The notes: generated from the sequence alone by a model not told the origin. Counted from the first letter of the stretch, positions 30,673-39,484 are shown. The stretch: 64,000 nucleotides of DNA from Pseudomonas fluorescens (GCF_018614655.1 NZ_JAGGOG010000004.1:124001-188000); one strand, 5' to 3'. A program made the numbers and translations.

Positions 30673-31605
30673 TCAGGTCCACCAATACCGCACGAGATGA
30701 AAGAATATCGGCGCGGCAAAACACACCGAATCCAGCCGATCGAGCATCCCGCCGTGGCCTTCGATCATGTGCCCCCAATCCTTCACCCCGCGGTCGCGCT
30801 TGATTGCCGACATCACAATCCCGCCGGCAAACCCCAGCAGATTGATCAACAGCGCAATCAAGAACGACTGCCACGGGTTGAACGGGGTGGTCCACCACAG
30901 CGCCGCGCCGATCAGCGATGACAGCAGGATCCCGCCGACAAAGCCTTCCACGGTTTTCGACGGCGACAGGTTGGGCGCAATCTTGTGTTTGCCGAACAGC
31001 TTGCCGCACACGTACTGCAACACGTCCGACAGCTGCACCACGATCACCAGGTAGGCGATCAGCAGCAGGTTGCGACCTTCATAGCCGACGATATCCAGGG
31101 TGAGCAGCGCCGGTACGAAGGACACGCAGAACACCGCGATCATCAAGCCCCATTGGACCTTAGACGCGCGTTCCAGGAAGTGCGTGCTGTCACCGCCCAA
31201 CGAGGCCAGGATCGGCAGCAGCAGGAACACGTAGACCGGAATGAAGATCGAGAACAGCCCGTACCAGTCGAAGTAGATCAGCAGGTATTGCAGCGGCAAG
31301 GCCAGGTAGAACGCGGCCACCAGTGCCGGGTAATCGCTGCGTCGGGTTGGCGTGAGGGTAAGAAATTCCCGCAGTGCGTAGAACGACACCGCGTAGAACA
31401 GCAGGATCACCGCACCGGTGCCGAGCCAGAAGGCAATACCGATTAGCACCACCATCACCCACCAGGCGTTGATGCGGGCGTTGAGGTTGTCGATCACCGC
31501 ATTCGGGGTGCCACGTGTACGCAACTTGAGGATCAGACCGATCAGCGAGGCCAGCACCAGAATCGCGCCGATCCCGCCGAACAACATCAAGGTTTGGCTA
31601 TTCAT
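30673..31605 (-). CDS. Phosphatidate cytidylyltransferase, YnbB-type paralogue
   Basis: CdsA-family enzymes make CDP-diacylglycerol from phosphatidic acid and CTP in the inner membrane. The 310-residue polytopic protein carries the family signature towards the C-terminus: S-D-V-L-Q-Y-V-C-G-K, S-P-S-K-T-V-E-G-F-V-G-G and K-D-W-G-H-M-I-E-G-H-G-G-M-L-D-R-L-D-S. It is the last gene of a six-gene minus-strand operon, starting 1 bp after the plsC-like stop. The neighbourhood corresponds to ynbABCD of enterics, so this is likely a second CdsA rather than the housekeeping one, which normally lies near dxr and bamA. Confidence 0.9.
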   Translation of the reverse strand: MNSQTLMLFGGIGAILVLASLIGLILKLRTRGTPNAVIDNLNARINAWWVMVVLIGIAFWLGTGAVILLFYAVSFYALREFLTLTPTRRSDYPALVAAFYLALPLQYLLIYFDWYGLFSIFIPVYVFLLLPILASLGGDSTHFLERASKVQWGLMIAVFCVSFVPALLTLDIVGYEGRNLLLIAYLVIVVQLSDVLQYVCGKLFGKHKIAPNLSPSKTVEGFVGGILLSSLIGAALWWTTPFNPWQSFLIALLINLLGFAGGIVMSAIKRDRGVKDWGHMIEGHGGMLDRLDSVCFAAPIFFHLVRYWWT

Positions 31606-31606
31606 G

Positions 31607-32227
31607 TCAGGAATGCTCCGGGGCGAGGGCGAGCAAGGCGTCGCGGGTACGGGCGAGGAACAAGGCTTTGTCTTCTCCGTCTTCCAGTTGCAGCGGCACG
31701 CCGAAGCTGGTGGTGCACAGCAACGGCAGCGGCAGGACGCGGCCCTTGGGCATGACGCGGTTGAGGTTGGCGATCCACACCGGGATCAACTCAGCCTGTG
31801 GGTAACTTTTCGCCAGGTGATACAGGCCACTCTTGAACGGCAGCAGGCCGTCTTCCAGGTTGCGTGTCCCTTCCGGGAAGATGATCAGCGAGTCGCCGCC
31901 TTCCAGTGCAGCGAGCATGGGCGCTAAAGGGTTATCCACAGGGTCCTTGCGCTCTCGGTCGATCAGTACGCCGTTGAACACGCGGCTGATGATGTAGCGA
32001 CGCAGGGCGCTCTTGTTCCAGTAGTCGCTGCCGGCCACCGGGCGCGTGAATTTGCGCAGGTGCTGCGGTAACGATGCCCAGAGCAACACGAAGTCGCCAT
32101 GGCTGCTGTGGTTGGCAAAATAGATGCGTTGCACCGGGACCGGCGCGCAACCGAGCCATAGGCTGCGGGCGCCGGTGACGGTGCGGGCCATGGAGGTAAT
32201 CAGGGTGGCGACCACGGGTTCGAACAT
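31607..32227 (-). CDS. 1-acyl-sn-glycerol-3-phosphate acyltransferase family protein (PlsC-like)
   Basis: A 206-residue acyltransferase of the PlsC family, which acylates lysophosphatidic acid or related lysolipids. The catalytic block N-H-S-S-H-G-D (an H-x4-D motif) is near residue 40 and the substrate-binding block F-P-E-G-T-R is near residue 117. It is shorter than housekeeping PlsC and has little hydrophobic sequence at the N-terminus. It lies in the middle of the ynb-like lipid operon, between a small membrane protein and the CdsA paralogue, so it probably supplies phosphatidic acid for that enzyme. Substrate unknown. Confidence 0.85.
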   Translation of the reverse strand: MFEPVVATLITSMARTVTGARSLWLGCAPVPVQRIYFANHSSHGDFVLLWASLPQHLRKFTRPVAGSDYWNKSALRRYIISRVFNGVLIDRERKDPVDNPLAPMLAALEGGDSLIIFPEGTRNLEDGLLPFKSGLYHLAKSYPQAELIPVWIANLNRVMPKGRVLPLPLLCTTSFGVPLQLEDGEDKALFLARTRDALLALAPEHS

Positions 32228-32236
32228 AAGGATTCC

Positions 32237-32680
32237 TTATCCAGCGAAGGGCAGCCAGGGGCTGGCCAGGATGACGGCCAATGTGAGCAGCACTTGCGCG
32301 GCCAGCAGGTACACTTGCTTGCGCAATAGTTTGAGGGCGCCACGACGGCGCTCGGTCCAGGGCCGAGCGGCGCGGCTGGCCGGTTGCAGGCCGAGGCTTT
32401 GCAGGGTTTGGTCGAGGTCGGGTGTGCGGTCTTTATTACGGGCCAGCAGCGCGAACAGGTCGGCGTCAAAGGCCACCCGCAACGCCCAGTACTTTTGCAG
32501 CAGGCCGAGAATAATCATCCACAGGCTCAAAATCAGGCAGATCGGCGTGACGGTGGCCATCAACAACTGAGCCAGGCCGAACAATACGCCGAGTAATGTC
32601 AGACCTGTGGATAACTGATCCAGCGAACGACCCCGGCGCAGCAGGCTGGCGACGACCTGTAATTCCATGTCAGCGCGCAT
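32237..32680 (-). CDS. Small membrane protein of the lipid operon
   Basis: A 147-residue protein from the ATG at 32680 (another possible start is 32668). It overlaps the end of the phosphatase gene by 11 bp. It has two hydrophobic segments close together (about 28-65 in L-T-L-L-G-V-L-F-G-L and I-C-L-I-L-S-L-W-M-I-I) and a third at the C-terminus (A-A-Q-V-L-L-T-L-A-V-I-L). I do not recognise a named family. Its position, coupled to the phosphatase and acyltransferase, suggests a role in the same membrane-lipid pathway. A perfect DnaA box lies within (32607-32615). Confidence 0.75.
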   Translation of the reverse strand: MRADMELQVVASLLRRGRSLDQLSTGLTLLGVLFGLAQLLMATVTPICLILSLWMIILGLLQKYWALRVAFDADLFALLARNKDRTPDLDQTLQSLGLQPASRAARPWTERRRGALKLLRKQVYLLAAQVLLTLAVILASPWLPFAG

Positions 32681-33968
32681 AAGACAGGCCCTCCAAGGCT
32701 TCACGATGGGCAGGATGCAGAACCACCTGGGCGCGTGCTGTACGAATCATGGCCACGGCCTCCTCGACAGTGGCCGCACGACCGCTATTTAACAACCACG
32801 CGGCGACGGCGGTGGCGCTGCGGGAGTAACCCAGGGCGCAACACACCAGAAGCGGCCCGTGTTGGCGCAGGCGTTCGATGGCTTGCGCCGCATCCAGGCA
32901 TTGCGCGGTAGTGGGGGCGGTCAGGTCCAGGACGGGCACGCTGTAATAGGCTCGGCCCTGTGGATCAAGGGGCAGCTCGGCGCAGAGATCGACAATGGCC
33001 TTGAACGAACCCAGCTCGCTGCCTGTGGGAATCCGCCCCAGCCAAACGTTATCCACAACCTGATCGGGCTGTGGATGTTTGCGCGTCCACAGCCGTGAAT
33101 TGACCCAGGCAGCAGCCAGATAAGGCGCAAACAGCCAGCGCGCCGCCGGGCTGAGTTGTCCATCGGCGCGTTTCTGAAAGCCCGAAGCGCCCAGTACCAA
33201 ATAACTCGCCTTCACCAACCCCAGGGAAACCGCCGGCCACAGTAGCCACAGCCAGCCGCCACCCAGTACAAACGCCAGGATCACCAACGCCAAAGACCCA
33301 ACGCCATAACGCAAGCCCAGCCGCCAACGCTGCGGGTCTCGCGTGAGCCGCGCACTCAACAGTGGGCTCGGGTGTTCCAGTGGCCATAGCCACACGCACA
33401 ACCAGCCCAACAGAGCCCCTGTGGGTAAGTCGATAAAGTGGTGTTGATAAGTGCTCAGCACTGAAATACCGATCAGGGCAAACCAGCCGTGGACCAGCCA
33501 GCGCCACAGGCCTTGGGTATGCCGTTGGAACATTATCCACAGCACCACGAGCAGGGCGATATGCAGCGAAGGCGCCTGATTGAACGGCTTGTCGAAGCCC
33601 GCGAGCACGGCAAACAGCCAGCCGAACACGCCGTCCAGTTCCGGCCGCTCAAAGGTGAAGCGCAACGGCCAGATCAGGAAGCAACTGACCGCAACCACTT
33701 GGGCCGTCAGCAGGCGCAGGGCGTGTTGTTTCAGCTCATGGCGAGTAGAGGGCAGCAGCAGGGAGAAGCCGTAGAGCAGATCAATCGACCAGTAGGGGAC
33801 GATGGTCCAGGCCCAGAACGGGATATGGGTTTCCCAGCCAAACACCATCGTGCCGACATCGCTGCGTTGGCTGGTGACCCACGTGGCAAACCCATAGGTG
33901 CTGAAAAACAGCGGTGCCAACAGCAGCAGCCACAGCACCGCCGGTTTTAACAGGCCCGGTTCGCGCAT
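32670..33968 (-). CDS. PAP2 phosphatase fused to a dual-specificity protein phosphatase domain (YnbD-like)
   Basis: A 432-residue fusion. The N-terminal two thirds is a polytopic PAP2-like domain with P-S-L-H and S-T-Y-Q-H-H-F-I-D, the phosphatase core of lipid phosphatases. The C-terminal third is a cysteine phosphatase with the C-x5-R loop C-A-L-G-Y-S-R (Cys about 377). The residue before that cysteine is Cys, not the usual His. The ATG at 33968 lies 2 bp after the upstream stop and is preferred over an in-frame ATG at 34010. This matches enteric YnbD in layout and in its operon partners. Two perfect DnaA boxes (33049, 33533) are inside. Confidence 0.85.
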   Translation of the reverse strand: MREPGLLKPAVLWLLLLAPLFFSTYGFATWVTSQRSDVGTMVFGWETHIPFWAWTIVPYWSIDLLYGFSLLLPSTRHELKQHALRLLTAQVVAVSCFLIWPLRFTFERPELDGVFGWLFAVLAGFDKPFNQAPSLHIALLVVLWIMFQRHTQGLWRWLVHGWFALIGISVLSTYQHHFIDLPTGALLGWLCVWLWPLEHPSPLLSARLTRDPQRWRLGLRYGVGSLALVILAFVLGGGWLWLLWPAVSLGLVKASYLVLGASGFQKRADGQLSPAARWLFAPYLAAAWVNSRLWTRKHPQPDQVVDNVWLGRIPTGSELGSFKAIVDLCAELPLDPQGRAYYSVPVLDLTAPTTAQCLDAAQAIERLRQHGPLLVCCALGYSRSATAVAAWLLNSGRAATVEEAVAMIRTARAQVVLHPAHREALEGLSYAR

Positions 33969-33970
33969 GG

Positions 33971-35725
33971 TCAGATCTTCTGTGCCAGAGACACGCTGAA
34001 AATGCCCCATTCATCTACTCGTTGGGTGATCTTGCGAAAACCTGCGGCTTCCACCAGTTGATCCATTTCCGCCTGGGTGCGCCGACGCATCACCCAAGCC
34101 TGGCCCTGACGATGACTGGTGAGGGCGCGCGCGATCAATTCCAGCTGCGGGTGCCACGGTTGGCCGGTGTAGACCAGGTAACCGCCGGGCTCCACCGCTT
34201 CGGCCAGCCCGGCCAGCGAACCGCCGACCATGGCGTTATCCGCGAACAATTCATACAGGCCAGACACTACCGCCAAGGTTGGCTTGGGCTCCAGCGCCGC
34301 AAGGTCTGCGCGGTCAAAGGCATCGCCTTTGACGAACTGGGCGATGTCGCCCAGGCCTTTCTCACGAATCAGTGCGCCACCGTCGCGCACATTAATATCG
34401 CTGTAGTCGCGCAGCAGGATCGATTCCGGCAGCGGTGTAACACCCTGCAAGGCTTCCAGAATGTAGCGGCCATGGCCGGCGGCGATGTCGACGATCCGCA
34501 CCTCGCGGCCTTCAGCACGCAGTTTGGCCATGGTCAGGCGCAGCAGCTCTTCGACATTCAACTTGCGCTGACGAATGCCGCGCCAGCCGATGGAGTTCAG
34601 GTAGTTGGTGTCGATCATCCGCCCCAGTGCGCCCTTGCCGGTGGGCGTGTTGCGGTACACATAGTCCAGGGTACTGCCGGAGTCGAAGCCGGTGTCGAAG
34701 CCCAGCTTCACCCCATCCGACAGTTTGCTGCCCAGGCCCATGCTGGCGCGGGTCATGCGCCAGTACAGGTCACGCAGCGAGTTGTGGGGCAGCGGCGCGG
34801 CGAGGGATTCGGATTCGGCGCAGGTCAGGCCGATCTTGTCGGCGTCCAGCAGTGAGGCGCGGTCCAGCGGGTGTTCGAAGTTCTGCAGGATAAAGCGCTT
34901 GGCGCTGCTCAAGGCTACGGCGCGGTCACGTTCACCCAAGGTGTCGTGAAAGAAGCCGGGGAGGATGTGCATCTCTTTTTTCAGGCTGCCGAGGCGGTCG
35001 AAGAACTGCTGCTGCGGTTTGCGGTGGACCACAAAGTCCGAGCCGGAAACCAGTAACTGGGTCGGCACCTGAATCGCCTGGGCATCGGCTACCACTCGGT
35101 CAGCGGCTTCATACAGGCCCAACAACACATTCACCGAAATCGCCTTGGTGATCAGCGGATCGCTGTCGTAGGACGCCACGCGTTCCGGGTCATGGCTGAG
35201 GAGCTTGGCCTTGACGTAGCTGTTGACGAAAAAGTTGCCGCGAAACCTGCGCATCAGCGCCAGGCCAGACCGGGCGAAAGGCACGTAGAGCTTGACCTTG
35301 AAGGCCGGCGAGGCGAGCACCAGGGAGCGGATTTTCGGTGCGTAATCATGGACCCACGTTGCCGCGATCACCGCGCCCACGCTTTGGGCGATGACGGCGA
35401 GGTTTTCTTCCTCGATGGCATAGGTGGCGTGGATGTGGTCACAGAAGGTCTGCACGTCCCGGGCGCTGGTGGCGAAGCTCGGGCTGTCGCCACGCTCACC
35501 TGGGGATTGGCCGTGGCCGCGGGCGTCCCAGGCGAAGAAGTCGAACTGCGGCAGGTCCAATTCATCCACCAGGTGGGCGATGCGCCCAGAGTGTTCATGG
35601 CCGCGATGGAACAGCAGGATCGCCTTGCGCGGCGTTCCGTCTGTCGCTGCAGTGGCGGGCCAGTGACGGTAGAAAAGCTCCACACCGTCATGGGTGCTGA
35701 AGGTGTGTTCTTGCTGTTCGCGCAT
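33971..35725 (-). CDS. Alpha/beta hydrolase - SAM methyltransferase fusion (YnbC-like)
   Basis: A 584-residue two-domain protein. Residues 1-285 form an alpha/beta hydrolase of the monoacylglycerol-lipase/serine-aminopeptidase type, with H-R-G-H-E-H-S-G-R, the nucleophile motif A-Q-S-V-G (Ser115) and G-S-D-F-V-V-H with a late histidine in G-F-F-H-D. From about residue 330 follows a class I methyltransferase domain with I-V-D-I-A-A-G-H-G-R-Y (about 400-410). The gene is between the CDP-alcohol transferase and the PAP2-phosphatase in the ynb-like operon. A lipid or lysolipid substrate is inferred from context only. Confidence 0.85.
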   Translation of the reverse strand: MREQQEHTFSTHDGVELFYRHWPATAATDGTPRKAILLFHRGHEHSGRIAHLVDELDLPQFDFFAWDARGHGQSPGERGDSPSFATSARDVQTFCDHIHATYAIEEENLAVIAQSVGAVIAATWVHDYAPKIRSLVLASPAFKVKLYVPFARSGLALMRRFRGNFFVNSYVKAKLLSHDPERVASYDSDPLITKAISVNVLLGLYEAADRVVADAQAIQVPTQLLVSGSDFVVHRKPQQQFFDRLGSLKKEMHILPGFFHDTLGERDRAVALSSAKRFILQNFEHPLDRASLLDADKIGLTCAESESLAAPLPHNSLRDLYWRMTRASMGLGSKLSDGVKLGFDTGFDSGSTLDYVYRNTPTGKGALGRMIDTNYLNSIGWRGIRQRKLNVEELLRLTMAKLRAEGREVRIVDIAAGHGRYILEALQGVTPLPESILLRDYSDINVRDGGALIREKGLGDIAQFVKGDAFDRADLAALEPKPTLAVVSGLYELFADNAMVGGSLAGLAEAVEPGGYLVYTGQPWHPQLELIARALTSHRQGQAWVMRRRTQAEMDQLVEAAGFRKITQRVDEWGIFSVSLAQKI

Positions 35726-35735
35726 CGCAAAATCC

Positions 35736-36356
35736 TTATGCAGAAGGAGAGGTCGATTCTTCTTTCAAGCCTTGGCGTACACGGTTGACTAAGGTATAGG
35801 CCAACAACGCAGCGACGAGCCACATGACCGCGTCGACCCAAACGGCACCGAGCCAGCCGAGCGCAACGCCGGTGGCCAGTACGCCGAGGACAAACGCCCG
35901 GTCACTTTTGCCCATGGGGCCGTCATAGCGCCGCGAAGCGCCCACCATCGGCCCAAGTACGCCGGCGTACTCGCTGAACACCGCCAGCAAGGCCACCAGC
36001 AGCACCGGTGCCAGGCTCACACCAGGGATCAGTGCAAATGGCAGGATCAGCGCGCTGTCGGCGATCACATCACAGAGTTCGTTGAGGTAGGCGCCGAGTC
36101 GCGACTGCTGGCCGAATTCCCGGGCGAGCATGCCGTCGATGGCGTTGAGGGCCATGCGCAGGATCATCCACAAAGGGATCAGCGCAAAGAGCCACAGGTG
36201 CTGGGCAAAGCTGGCAATCAGCAAACCCACCAGCAAGGAAATGACCCCGGCCAGCACGGTGATCTGGTTGGCAGTGGTGCCGTTGTCGTAGAGGCGCTGG
36301 ACCAATGGCCGCAGCAGGTTTTGAAAACGCGGTTTGAGTTGATAGATCGAAATCAT
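35736..36356 (-). CDS. CDP-alcohol phosphatidyltransferase family protein (YnbA-like)
   Basis: A 206-residue membrane enzyme of the CDP-alcohol phosphotransferase family, which joins a phosphatidyl group from CDP-diacylglycerol to an alcohol. The motif is recognisable as D-G-M-L-A-R then G-A-Y-L-N-E-L-C-D. The third acidic residue of the consensus D-G-x2-A-R-x8-G-x3-D-x3-D is Asn. Five to six hydrophobic segments surround it. It is the first gene of the minus-strand operon 36356-30673 and would use the CDP-diacylglycerol made by the last gene. The alcohol is unknown. Confidence 0.88.
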   Translation of the reverse strand: MISIYQLKPRFQNLLRPLVQRLYDNGTTANQITVLAGVISLLVGLLIASFAQHLWLFALIPLWMILRMALNAIDGMLAREFGQQSRLGAYLNELCDVIADSALILPFALIPGVSLAPVLLVALLAVFSEYAGVLGPMVGASRRYDGPMGKSDRAFVLGVLATGVALGWLGAVWVDAVMWLVAALLAYTLVNRVRQGLKEESTSPSA

Positions 36357-36541
36357 GAAGGTGGCGCTTCCTTGTCCGTTGACCCGCGAAACACTTTTTC
36401 CGGAGTGTGACGACTTATCACGGCGGACACTAGTGATGGCTCGTGTTTATAGGGGTTTTGCCGTTCTTCATGTGCAATCAAACAAAAATTTCACGCTATG
36501 TGTTATATGGTAACGAATTGTGTACAAGCGGACGTGTGTGG
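36357..36541. promoter_or_regulatory. Divergent promoter region between the lipid and SPFH/ATPase operons
   Basis: About 185 bp drive the ynb-like operon leftwards and the SPFH operon rightwards. The striking feature is a palindrome at 36502-36514, GTTATATGGTAAC, which resembles the Zur box (see its own entry). I cannot assign -35/-10 elements with certainty. Confidence 0.55.
36502..36514. promoter_or_regulatory. Zur-like palindrome upstream of the SPFH/metal-ATPase operon
   Basis: GTTATATGGTAAC matches the Zur core GTTATAnTATAAC at 10 of 12 defined positions, with perfect outer half-sites GTTA and TAAC. It lies 28 bp before the likely start at 36542. It is weaker than the two clear Zur boxes at 53647 and 55404. 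Confidence 0.45.
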
Positions 36542-38482
36542 ATGCGAGTGGATCTAGAAGCTGAAGGCGCTGCCGTCGACGGGTTGCCGCGTTTTCAGCA
36601 AGGGATGTTTCATGCCCGGCGTTTGCGTCAGGCCGGTATCGGCCTGACGGCACTGGCCATCAGCGGCTGGGTGCTGGCGCTGTTCGTGGCGTTGTTTGCG
36701 CCGCTGTCGATCTGGCCGGTGATGCTTATCAACTGTTCCTCGGCATTGCTGGTGCTGGTGGCCGGGTTGCAATCCGCCTGGTGGGTGGCCGACTGGCGGG
36801 CCCAAGCCTTGGAAGGGGCGACAGCGCCACTGATTGACTCGCCGGTGACCGTGGAAGATCCCGGTTGGTACGACCGACTGCTTGGCCGCATCAGCAGCGG
36901 TTGGGGTGACCTGCTGGTGCAGATCGGTGCGCCGGTCCTGTGGCTGTGCGGCTGGTCCCTGTTGGCATTGGCCAGCATTGTCGAATTCTGGAACCTGGCA
37001 TTACCTCCCGCCGCAGTCGGCCAGGCCGCGAGTGTCGGTGCGGCGGTTGCGTTGCTGCTGGCTTTTGGTTTGTTGGTATTTGAGCGACGCCTGGCTCAGG
37101 AAAGCACCGCCCAGTGGCCGGAAGCCGGGCAACTGGCGCAGTTGAGCCGGGTGGCGATCATCTGCCTGGTGGTCAGTGCAATCTGTCTGTTATTTGCCGG
37201 TGAAGAATCCATCTGGCCACTGCGCCTCGCGGTGTTGATCGGCTTGCTGCCGGCACTGGTGGCGCTGGAGTTTCTGCTGCGGGGCGTGCTGTCGCTGTTC
37301 AGCCCGCGCCAGGAACGCCTGGAACCTCGGTTGATGGCGCAAAGCTTTATTGCCGACATGCTGCGCTGGCCGCCGCAACCCTTGCTCGCCTTGCAGCACG
37401 AATTGCACAACCGTTTTGGCATCGACCTGCGGCAGATCTGGGCGTTTACCTACATGCGCCGGGCGTTTCTGCCGGTGTTGGTGGTGGTGCTGGCGGTGGG
37501 CTGGTTGCTCACTGGCGTGCATGAAGTTGCGCTGCAAGGCCGTGGGATTTATGAGCGATTTGGCAAACCGGTGGAGGTCTTCGGGCCGGGCTTGCATGTG
37601 GGTTTGCCTTGGCCGTTGGGTCGGGTGCTGAGCGTGGAAAATGGCGTGGTTCACGAGTTGGCCACCAGCGTCGGTGAAACGGCCACCACCGAGTTGGCGC
37701 CCGCCGAGGGCCCGGCACCGTTGATTGCCAACCGCCTGTGGGACGCCAGCCATGTAAATGACAAATCCCAGGTGATCGCCAGCAGCAGTGGCGACAAGCA
37801 GAGCTTCCAGATCGTCAACATGGACGTGCGCTTCGTCTACCGTATCGGCCTGACCGATCAGGCCGCGCTCGCCGCGACCTACAACAGTGCCGATGTGCCC
37901 ACGCTGATCCGCAGCACCGCCAGCCGCATCCTCGTGCATGACTTTGCCTCGCGCACCCTCGATGAATTGCTGGGTGAACAGCGCACCGGTCTCGCCGATG
38001 AAATAGGCCAGGCCGTGCAAACCGATTTGCAGAAACTCGACAGCGGCGTGGAAATCCTTGCCACGGTGGTGGAAGCCATTCACCCGCCTGCCGGTGCAGC
38101 CAACGCTTACCACGGCGTACAGGCGGCGCAGATTGGCGCTCAGGCGTTGATTTCTCGTGAGCGCGGTGCGGCCAGCGAGCAAACCAACCAGGCACAGTTG
38201 CAAGCCAGTACCGCCCGCGATTTGGCTCAGGCCACAGCCCATGAGGTCAACGCAGGTGCCCAAGCGGCGGATCTGCGCTTTGCTGCTGAACAAAAGGCCT
38301 ACGCCAATGCCGGCCAGGCGTTTGTGCTGGAGCAGTACCTCAGCCAACTGAGCCAGGGCCTGGCCCATGCCAAGTTGCTTATTCTTGATCATCGTCTGGG
38401 GGGCAGCAGTGCACCGACGATTGATCTGCGTTCTTTTACTTTGCCGGCCGACCCTTCGGTGCCGCGTAAAGCCGTTCAATAA
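36542..38482 (+). CDS. SPFH/HflK-like protein with an N-terminal polytopic membrane domain
   Basis: A 646-residue protein. The N-terminal 260 residues contain about six hydrophobic segments unrelated to normal HflK. A further anchor at about 308-326 is followed by an SPFH (band 7) domain (about 330-560) with G-R-G-I-Y-E-R-F-G-K-P and G-P-G-L-H-V-G-L-P-W-P, and an Ala/Gln-rich helical tail. The ATG at 36542 is chosen because the upstream extension to 36443 is unlike the family. It is first in an operon with two more SPFH proteins and a metal ATPase. Housekeeping HflK/HflC regulate FtsH and usually lie near hfq, so these are specialised paralogues. Confidence 0.8.
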   Translation: MRVDLEAEGAAVDGLPRFQQGMFHARRLRQAGIGLTALAISGWVLALFVALFAPLSIWPVMLINCSSALLVLVAGLQSAWWVADWRAQALEGATAPLIDSPVTVEDPGWYDRLLGRISSGWGDLLVQIGAPVLWLCGWSLLALASIVEFWNLALPPAAVGQAASVGAAVALLLAFGLLVFERRLAQESTAQWPEAGQLAQLSRVAIICLVVSAICLLFAGEESIWPLRLAVLIGLLPALVALEFLLRGVLSLFSPRQERLEPRLMAQSFIADMLRWPPQPLLALQHELHNRFGIDLRQIWAFTYMRRAFLPVLVVVLAVGWLLTGVHEVALQGRGIYERFGKPVEVFGPGLHVGLPWPLGRVLSVENGVVHELATSVGETATTELAPAEGPAPLIANRLWDASHVNDKSQVIASSSGDKQSFQIVNMDVRFVYRIGLTDQAALAATYNSADVPTLIRSTASRILVHDFASRTLDELLGEQRTGLADEIGQAVQTDLQKLDSGVEILATVVEAIHPPAGAANAYHGVQAAQIGAQALISRERGAASEQTNQAQLQASTARDLAQATAHEVNAGAQAADLRFAAEQKAYANAGQAFVLEQYLSQLSQGLAHAKLLILDHRLGGSSAPTIDLRSFTLPADPSVPRKAVQ

Positions 38483-38494
38483 GGAGTCTGTCTG

Positions 38495-39484
38495 TTGAGC
38501 GCTCATTCTCACGATCATGGTCACCACCACGGCCACCACCATCATCACCATCACGATGAAGAGCAGGAAGCCGGCCCGTTCCCATGGCGCCGCATGGCCT
38601 GGGCGGTGTTGCTGGTGCTGTTTGCTGTCGCTGCCGCGAGCCTGGTGCAGGTGCGCTCCGGCGAAGCCACGGTGATCACCCGCTTTGGCAATCCTGCGCG
38701 GGTACTGTTGGATCCGGGGCTTGGCTGGCGCTGGCCGGCGCCGTTCGAAGCGGCGATCCCGGTGGATTTGCGCTTGCGTACTACCTCCAGCGGCTTGCAG
38801 GACGTGGGTACGCGGGATGGCTTGCGGATCATCGTGCAGGCCTATGTGGCCTGGCAGGTCCAGGGCGATGCCGACAACGTGAAACGTTTTATGCGTGCGG
38901 TGCAGAACCAGCCGGACGAAGCGGCACGGCAGATTCGTACTTTTGTCGGCTCGGCCCTGGAAACCACGGCCAGCAGTTTTGACCTGGCCAACCTGGTGAA
39001 CACCGATGCCAACCAGGTGCATATCGCCGACTTCGAGGCGCAATTGCGCCAGCAGATTGATCAACAATTGCTCACCACCTACGGCGTGCGCGTGGTGCAG
39101 GTGGGTATCGAACGGCTGACCTTGCCTTCGGTGACGCTGGCGGCCACCGTCGACCGCATGCGTGCCGAGCGCGAAACCATTGCCACCGAGCGCACCGCCG
39201 TCGGCAAACGTGAAGCGGCGCAGATTCGCTCCGCCGCCGAGCGGGATGCGCGAATCGTTCAGGCCGATGCCACGGTGAAAGCTGCCGATATCGAAGCCCA
39301 ATCCCGCGTCGAAGCGGCGCAAATTTATGGCCGGGCCTATGCAGGAAATCCACAGTTGTACAACTTGCTGCGCTCCCTCGACACCCTGGGCACCGTGGTG
39401 ACGCCGGGCACCAAAATCATCTTGCGCACTGACGCTGCGCCGTTCCGTGCGTTGGTGGACGGACCCAAGGACGTTCAGCCATGA
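38495..39484 (+). CDS. SPFH/HflC-like protein with a histidine-rich cytoplasmic N-terminus
   Basis: A 329-residue band 7 protein starting at TTG 38495, with AAGGAG 8 bp upstream. The first 25 residues are H-D-H-G-H-H-H-G followed by a run of His and D-E-E, a natural metal-binding tail. A membrane anchor follows (about 34-54), then the SPFH domain with G-E-A-T-V-I-T-R-F-G-N-P and G-L-G-W-R-W-P-A-P, and a coiled-coil rich in Ala/Glu/Arg. It overlaps the next gene by 4 bp. The His tail next to a metal ATPase gene suggests a role in metal binding or delivery; that is inference. Confidence 0.82.
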   Translation: MSAHSHDHGHHHGHHHHHHHDEEQEAGPFPWRRMAWAVLLVLFAVAAASLVQVRSGEATVITRFGNPARVLLDPGLGWRWPAPFEAAIPVDLRLRTTSSGLQDVGTRDGLRIIVQAYVAWQVQGDADNVKRFMRAVQNQPDEAARQIRTFVGSALETTASSFDLANLVNTDANQVHIADFEAQLRQQIDQQLLTTYGVRVVQVGIERLTLPSVTLAATVDRMRAERETIATERTAVGKREAAQIRSAAERDARIVQADATVKAADIEAQSRVEAAQIYGRAYAGNPQLYNLLRSLDTLGTVVTPGTKIILRTDAAPFRALVDGPKDVQP

